The notes below the pieces were generated by a model. It worked only from the letters and a program-made list of their open reading frames with translations, was not told the DNA's origin and searched no databases. Shown in pieces: positions 58,002 to 64,000 of a DNA stretch of 64,000 nucleotides; position 1 is the first letter of the stretch, and each line of letters begins with the position of its first letter. The translations under genes and the position numbers were made by a program. Origin of the DNA: Myrmaecium sp. VS I D KN 1 (lineage: Eukaryota > Ascomycota > Dothideomycetes > Valsariales > Valsariaceae); the NCBI GenBank assembly GCA_019775845.1, contig JADQAV010000001.1:186001-250000 (forward strand), read 5' to 3'.

Positions 58002-58425
58002 CTAGTTCGCGCCGAGCTTCGCCTTCAGGTATCCTTCTAGGTCAAACTTGGGGTCCGAGGGGTCCTCAATCACTGCGAGCAGTCTCGTTAGCCGGCGTCC
58101 CAAGATGCGCGAACAATCGTTTCCCTACCGCCACTCTTCTTGTCGGACGGGGAGTGCAGCCTCTGGTACTCGGCCTTGGCCTTGTTGATCAGCTCCTGCT
58201 TGTGCTGGTATTCCCTGTTGGCAGCCTCGAGCTTCTCCTTGGCTGTTATCTGGGACTGGTGGTAGAAGCCGTAAACAACACCCAGTCCAAGAGCGGACCA
58301 CCGCAGAACCTGAGGAAGAGCCATTGTTAGCCCATATCGTCCATCCGCAAGAGCGGCCGATCCCCGCGAATGAGTCGAGTGTTTCCGACAGGCTGGGTAC
58401 GTACGTTAACCCCCGTTGATGCCAT
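58002..58425 (-). CDS. ATP21: Mitochondrial F1Fo-ATP synthase subunit e
   Basis: Subunit e (yeast Tim11/Atp21) is a small inner-membrane subunit that stabilises ATP synthase dimers and so shapes cristae. Three exons: 58425-58405 (21 nt, MASTGVN), 58309-58129, 58072-58002, giving 90 aa, the normal size. The membrane helix VLRWSALGLGVVYGFYHQ contains the GxxxG dimer motif (GVVYG). A coiled-coil follows (KEKLEAANREYQHKQELINKAK), then a short linker spanning intron 2 and the conserved end DPKFDLEGYLKAKLG. Phases are 0 and 1. The tiny first exon and split C-terminus make automated annotation of this gene error-prone. Confidence 0.93.
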
Positions 58426-59156
58426 TGTGAAGCGGGTAGGAAGTCGCAAAGTCGACAGAGAACGGGTCAATGGCAGTCTATGCGGCCGTCTTTGGTCCTA
58501 GGTCGGTTGCGAAAGCTGCGCAGCGAGGACGCGGAGTGTTCAATGGGAGGTGGTGATGATGAAGAGCGACTTGAAGAAAGTTGAGCTTGGATAGCGGCTC
58601 TCTCCGGTTGGCTTGCGGGTTGCGAGGAGCCCGACCGGTCACGTGCCAGGGAACACGGAACGTGGGTGAGCGGACAAGGCAGAATACACGAATCCGGCCT
58701 CGGTGCCTTGCGGGAGCATCGCAATCAACACGCTGCGGGTGTTTGCGGGGATATTTCATACAGTTAGCACTTCATTAGTATGGCCCGGAAAAAGAGCCTT
58801 GGCTGAAGCTATAGTGCCACTCGAGACCCAAACTTTTACTGCCATACTTGGAGGATGTGATTGTGAAGCCCACCTATAGTGTTCGCCGCATGGTTGGCGA
58901 ACCTCGCGTTGACCTCTCTTCCCAGGTTCGCGCGATTTGTCCCCCGGAGAGCATTTGAACAACCCACCAAACCACTCTACCTTCGCAACCGCGGCGCGCG
59001 TACACCTCGACAGCAGACACATCTCGAGCTTTTACGAAAGACGCATATCCAAGGCCCTACGTTCACGAGGACGCGCCGGTACCCGTGCAAGCTCCGTGAT
59101 TCCTCCTGCGGCTTCGTCGAGAGCTCCGTGCCTTCCACTTGTATCACCTCCGAGAT
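58426..59156. promoter_or_regulatory. Divergent promoter region, ATP synthase e / dynein intermediate chain
   Basis: 731 bp between start codons; no gene seen. Confidence 0.5.
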
Positions 59157-61381
59157 ATGGACACGCACTCAACGGTCCAACAACGTCGTGATGAGATCCT
59201 GGCCAAGAGGGCGAAGTTGGCGGAGCTCAAGCGCCAGAGAGAGTTACGTCAAAAGGAGTTCACAGCAACGAGACAAAGCATAGGGGATGCCTCCGAGGTG
59301 CGCTACCTAGGACATGTGCGAGGACAAGATTAACGCTTGACGCAGGTCGTTTCGCCCACACCTAGCCGTTCCGACAGCAGACGTGAGATAGAGAGCTTAA
59401 TATCAAGTCTAGTTGGCGACAGCAGACCTGGTTCGACCGGCCCCAGAGACCCATCATCGCCGGCAGGTGGGCGTGGCAGCCGTCCGACCTCCGTGATCAG
59501 CGCCGGACAATTAAGCAGTGTGGACAATATTGACCCTTCAACTCCGCCGCCCCTGGCCCAGACGCCGACCGCTGCGCCGCAACAACTGTCCATTGCACCT
59601 CTAACGACTGTGTACGAAGCCCCCTCTTCGCCGCGACCGGAAGTTATCACATACAGCAAGGGTGTGCAGACATCCGAAGAATGGACATCCCCAAGGAGAA
59701 GGGAGGAGGGTTCCGATATCGACGATGAATGGTCACCGGGTCGAGTGAAGACGTCCCGTGCCAGCAAGCGCCTGAGCAGGAGAGAGCGTGAGAGGGACGA
59801 GGAGCTCAGACAGAACATTCGGAAGGAGATCGAAGAGGAGCTGAAGCTGCTGCAGAATGCCGGCGCTGATGCGCTGACGAGCCTCGATGCATCATCCAAC
59901 AAGGAAATTTTCTCCGCTCGGACTTTGACCAATGAGGAGCTCAATGCTGTGACCTCTTCAGAGGATTTCTACGGTTTCGTCGAGCGTTCGACTAAGATTA
60001 TTGAGAGGGCCTTGGAGCTGGATCAGGAGTACGATGTCTTGGCAGATTATGCCGCCGGTGGTCTTCACGCTATGGATGAGGATGATGATGAGATGGGCCA
60101 GACGAAGGGTAAAAAGGGCAGACGCGTACGAGAGATTGCACAGTTCTGGGATGAGCGTTGGAGCAAAAAGAGAATGATCAGTGACGTTGGCTTTTCTACA
60201 AAGGTATATGCGTCTCATCCTGCAAGGAGCCGTTCCGCTAACTTGCTTTGCAGTTCCCAGAGCTGGTGCTTGCTTCATATACCAAAAACCCTTCGGCGCC
60301 GCACGACCCGGACGGGCTGGTGCAAATCTGGAACATGCACATGCACGAGCGTCCGGAGTATATCTTCCACGCTCAATCGGACATCCTTACCGCAAAATTC
60401 TCGCCGTTCCACCCCAATTTGATTATCGGCGGAGCGTACAGCGGTCAGGTATTGCTGTGGGATACTCGAGCGAAATCCGCTCCGGTCCAAAAAACGCCGC
60501 TCACAGGGTCTGGACACACGCATCCCGTCTACTCAATAGATATCGTTGGAACGCAAAACGCCAACAATATCATCTCCTGCTCCACCGATGGTGTCGTCTG
60601 CGGCTGGACGGTCGATATGCTTTCCCAACCGCAGGAGTATCTGGAGCTTACCACGCCACCGCCCGCCAAGACCGAAGACATGGCCCCTACATGCATTGCC
60701 TTCCCTCAATCCGACCCGACCTACTTCTTGGCCGGTTCAGAGGAAGGATCCATATATGCCTGTCATCGCTATGATCGCGCAGGTGCAAAGGCTGGCGTTG
60801 ACACGCGCGTCTCGTACCGTGGGCATGCGGCCCCTGTCATGTCGCTTGACTTCCACCCGGCCCGAGGCCCCATCGATCTCGGTGACTTGGTGCTGAGCTC
60901 CAGCTTGGACTGGAGTGTCAAACTTTGGAAAGTACGGCCGCCGGCGGCGAGCAGTACGACGAGCGTGGTCGGCGGGGCGCAGGTGTCTACCCCTTTGACT
61001 GAGTTCGTGCGGGAAGACCTGGTCTACGATGCGAAATGGTCGCCCGTTAAGCCCGGCGTGTTTGCTCTCGTTGACGGGGCGGGTAGTCTGGAAGTGTGGG
61101 ACATCAACGCCGATGTGGAAGTGCCCGTCGCAAAGGCGACACCTAGCGACAAGAGAGGTGTGAGCTTTATGGCGAGAAGCCTGAACAAGGTCAGCTGGGA
61201 ACGCAATGAGGGCAGGAGGCTTGCCGTTGGCGGGCTGGACGGCACCGTGACCGTCTTCGAGGTCGGCTCGGATCTGGGAGGGCTCGAGAGCGTTCGGACG
61301 GACGAGTGGACGGGCGTGAAGAAGTTCGTGAGCCGGTTGGACAGCTCGGCGGCGACGGCGAATGGGTCGGCGAATAAGTAA
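59157..61381 (+). CDS. Cytoplasmic dynein intermediate chain
   Basis: Scaffold subunit of cytoplasmic dynein 1, which links heavy chains to light chains and dynactin for minus-end transport of nuclei and endosomes. Three exons: 59157-59297, 59346-60203, 60254-61381, all phase 0, giving 708 aa. The N-terminal helix (RRDEILAKRAKLAELKRQRE) is the dynactin p150/NudE-binding coiled coil. A Ser/Pro-rich linker follows, including TYSKGVQTSEEW, a light-chain-type binding motif region, and a charged helix (EELRQNIRKEIEEELKLL). Residues about 330-690 are WD repeats (LVQIWNMH, VLLWDTRA, SLDWSVKLWKV, SLEVWDIN, GTVTVFEVG). Donor GTGCGC of intron 1 is slightly unusual, but phase and family match support it. 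Confidence 0.95.
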
Positions 61382-61826
61382 TGCGGTGTATGTGGTTCGC
61401 GAGACGATTCGCTCCGGATATAAGGTGGTGCAGTGCACAGATATGGCGTTTGTATATTGCGACATACCCTTCCCTCCATTTTATAGCTCTTCGGAACAAC
61501 TATTGGACAAGCGGCCGAGAGCAAAGATGTGTTTTGCTGCCATCTGTAGGCGTTTCGCTTGCGTTGAACCTGCATCGCAGCCTTGCAGCCTGTCCCTTCC
61601 TTTTCAGGCAGGAAGGGGTTTCAGGGATCAAGGGACAGGTCCGGTCGCTACGCACGGACCAGGTGACGATGCCGATCCAGCCTTCGACTTTGCCTTATTG
61701 TGTGCATCATCACCCAGCCAACCAGCAATGCGTATCATCCCATCTACCATGAGTTGATGTGAACTGCCATCTCGTCTCACACTTTGACCATTGTCCTGCT
61801 CATCGACCAAAGGTGTATTATATATC
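61382..61826. other. Intergenic region
   Basis: No gene or notable repeat is seen between the dynein chain stop and the GRF protein start. Confidence 0.65.
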
Positions 61827-63021
61827 ATGTTTCGAGGTGGACGAGCGAAAGCCAGGGGCGGCATGAGTAACAACGCTCGGCGGCCCCAGGCGAGAGGGCT
61901 CTTTCAAGACGGCGTCTGGCTTTGTGAGCGCACCCCTCAGAAACATCTGCACTCGCTCCATCCTCTCTTTTATTAACGTTGACCGGCCTCGCAAGGCGAC
62001 TGCACCCCACGGCTGCCGGCGTCGTATTTCCAAACGAGAAAGCCAGGGGCGAACCAAGGCCGGTGGTTCTACACCTGCCAGAAGCAGGACGGGAAGGGCT
62101 GCAAGATCTTTCTGTGGGACGACGATGCGAAACTGCGGGAGGAGGCGGCGGTGCTGAGCAACTCGAGGACGGAACCGGTAGCGGGCCGGCAGCGGTCACC
62201 GCCGCCTCCTTATGCTGCCACCACCTCCACCGAGATCGAGGGCGTGGCTGCGGCCCGGAAACGGAGCTTCGACGAGTTTGGGGAGAGCGACGAAGAATTG
62301 TTCTCCTGGCCTGCGACGGGCGTGGCAGAAGCGCAGACGCCTCGGAAGGCGATGAAGTTGGATGGGGCCACGACTCCTTCTCGGCGAAGACTGCCGTGGC
62401 TCGAAGAAGAGACTAAGCCGGATAAGCAGCTTCTGACCCCTCAATCGAAACGCAAGAGCGCGGTGCAAACGCCCCGCATGTCCGAGGCCCGTCACGCGCT
62501 GCCTACACCGTCCACCAGCGGACACCCGAGCAGCAGGGATAACATAGGTAGACCAGGGTCACTGCGCTCTCCGGATGCCACTCCGACGCCGTCACGGTTC
62601 CGCGACGTGAATGCTAGCGGATCGGGGGCGACCGGACTGTTGAAAGATGTAATGGATGTTCTGAGTGCACACCGCGTGCATCTCCCCGCTGGAGCGAAGG
62701 AGGCGCTGAGCGACGTGCTCACGAAACACGAGCTGCGCGATCAAGGCATCATCAAGGGGTAAGTCATGGCTACGAACGGAGGATCGGATGAGTGAACTCG
62801 AAACTGACGGAGCATCTCCCATTGTTAGACGCGATATATCGAGGCTGGCCCTCAAGGCCAAAGATGCCAAGATCCTGGAGCTGCAGCATCGGGTCGGGAC
62901 GGTGGAGGCGGAGTTGGAGACCGAGAAGGCGATCGTGCAGCATCTTCGGTGGGAGCGAGCGACGGGTTTGGCGTCGGACGAGGAAAGAGTTGCTGGAGAG
63001 GGAAAGGAGCCTTGTCTGTGA
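61827..63021 (+). CDS. GRF-type zinc-finger protein, 350 aa
   Basis: Probable nucleic-acid-binding protein. Three exons: 61827-61923, 61996-62758, 62829-63021 (phases 1 and 2). The first intron interrupts the first zinc-binding cysteine codon; splicing yields WLCDCTPRLPASYFQTRKPG. The GRF domain spans about residues 30-76: Cys33, Cys35, GRWF at 54-57, Cys60 and Cys68, with FLWDD at the end. GRF fingers bind single-stranded DNA or RNA in repair and topoisomerase proteins. Residues about 80-270 are low complexity with TP/SP sites. The C-terminal part (KDAKILELQHRVGTVEAEL) is a predicted coiled coil. Start: the ATG at 61827 gives the Gly/Arg-rich MFRGGRAKARGG opening seen in this family; an earlier in-frame ATG at 61791 adds 12 residues. 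Confidence 0.87.
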
Positions 63022-63799
63022 CGGGACGCGGGAGTGTGCACGATGATACCCTGGGAATATCAAGGCGTTATGGGGGCAGGCAGGCTGGGTGGCAGGCCGC
63101 AGCCTGGGGAATGGGTGGGGCGGACATTTGCGGGGAGAAGCGAGGACAAGGCCGACTATCCAAGACGTGCATTCGATCACCCTAACCACCAGCTGCGCCA
63201 GGAGAATTGACTTTACAATTTCTCTATATAAACACATATCGAGGTAGTATAGCTAATGGTATCAAAATATGAAGAGCGACCAGTACATTACAGGTACCGT
63301 AGGTATGTACTGCTTGATTACTAAATTCACGTTATGCCACAGCAGCCGCCACCTTCCCATCCCGGTCGCCTATCTGCCTATCGGCCTCGAGGCGTGAGAT
63401 CATCACGGGTGGACCCTTGCCGTGCTTGGCAGTGGCGTGCATTCCGCACCGCACAAACCGCGCAGCTTCCGCACGAACCACGCAGCCCTGATATCTATGC
63501 GTGCCTACCTTACAGTATTATGTATATATAATAGGTGTCTGCGCGGGGCGTACAGTAAACCTAACCTAGGTTTTGACTGTTAAAACATTCTGTCCTTTTC
63601 TGCTTGCTTCGAGGGAAACAGAGGTCAATTTCACCTCTGTCGTGCAAACACTGAGACTGGCTTATTACTTGTTTCTTTTCTCACTTTCGCTGTACTTCCC
63701 GAACGCGCAAGACGCCGCTCGGGGCGCGAGAAGAGGACTTGAAGGTCGCACTTTAACTATATATCCGCAAGCACTTGCGTCGCCTTTACATCCAAGCGA
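63022..63799. other. Intergenic region
   Basis: A small GTAC motif cluster lies at about 63290-63312 and a palindromic CTAACCTAGG word near 63561. No gene is seen. Confidence 0.6.
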
Positions 63800-64000
63800 A
63801 TGATGACAGCGGCTCCCTCATCTCGATCGTGCGACGGCGAAAACGACGAGCGGGTGACGTCCACGTTCTTCATCTCGAACCTCCACTGTCCGTCATGCAT
63901 CTCGAGCATCGAAGAGGTGCTCGGAGCCCTGGACCCACCCCCGGACGCCATCACCCACTCCATCATTTCCCACTGCGTCGTCGTCCGGCACCGGGCCGCC
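63800..64000 (+). CDS. Heavy-metal-associated domain protein, partial (likely copper P-type ATPase)
   Basis: Open for 67 codons from ATG to the right edge. After a short polar lead (MMTAAPSSRSCDGEND), TSTFFISNLHCPSCISSIEE is a heavy-metal-associated motif with CPSC at residues 30-33. A second ATG follows directly (63803). Fungal copper-exporting P1B-ATPases begin this way, often as NLHCPSC, so that is the best guess; a small chaperone or other HMA protein is possible. The rest lies beyond the window. Confidence 0.7.
   Translation, partial: MMTAAPSSRSCDGENDERVTSTFFISNLHCPSCISSIEEVLGALDPPPDAITHSIISHCVVVRHRAA

Overview
The window is nuclear DNA of a filamentous ascomycete (Pezizomycotina). Genes carry short introns of about 50-160 bp with GT..AG ends and CTAAC/CTAAT-like branch points. 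Several proteins belong to fungus-restricted families (DUF7918, DUF7896, DUF3807, the fungal C2H2 family, zf-GRF). Intergenic DNA is rich in pyrimidine tracts, microsatellites and short GTAC-type palindromes. I cannot name the species. I saw no transposon, LTR element, tRNA, rRNA or CRISPR array.

Left third (1-20916): a truncated DUF7918 protein (minus), an unrecognised disordered protein, a C2H2/DUF7896 factor, a short-chain dehydrogenase with a possible mitochondrial form, and a second C2H2 factor (minus). A divergent pair follows, EMC3 and SPC2, which act in membrane-protein insertion and signal-peptide cleavage at the ER. A conserved-looking fungal protein of unknown role closes this part.

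Middle (20917-43405): a 1300-residue C2H2 factor and a five-exon C2H2 factor with a cysteine-rich tail, then NOP12 (ribosome biogenesis, minus) divergent from a Dep1/Sds3-like Rpd3L subunit. Next come a two-RRM protein with a mitochondrial-type N-terminus and a start codon split by an intron, the peroxisomal import receptor PEX5, and a GC-rich secreted protein that may have a lysozyme-like fold.

Right third (43406-64000): a 3.8 kb stretch without a convincing gene, another C2H2 factor, the spindle-checkpoint kinase MPS1, a Kv-beta-type aldo-keto reductase, a DUF3807 protein (minus), a secreted fasciclin-domain protein, ATP synthase subunit e (minus), cytoplasmic dynein intermediate chain, a GRF zinc-finger protein, and the first 67 codons of a heavy-metal-associated-domain protein, probably a copper P-type ATPase.

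Most of the content is ordinary housekeeping. The unusual points are five C2H2 regulators in about 43 kb (three sharing one architecture), the split AUG, possible alternative mitochondrial starts in two oxidoreductases, two consecutive in-frame introns in one factor, the EMC3/SPC2 shared promoter, and the possible lysozyme-like secreted protein. I did not find a convincing new multi-gene system. Exon models were derived by eye from splice signals, phase arithmetic and family resemblance; no alignment was run.
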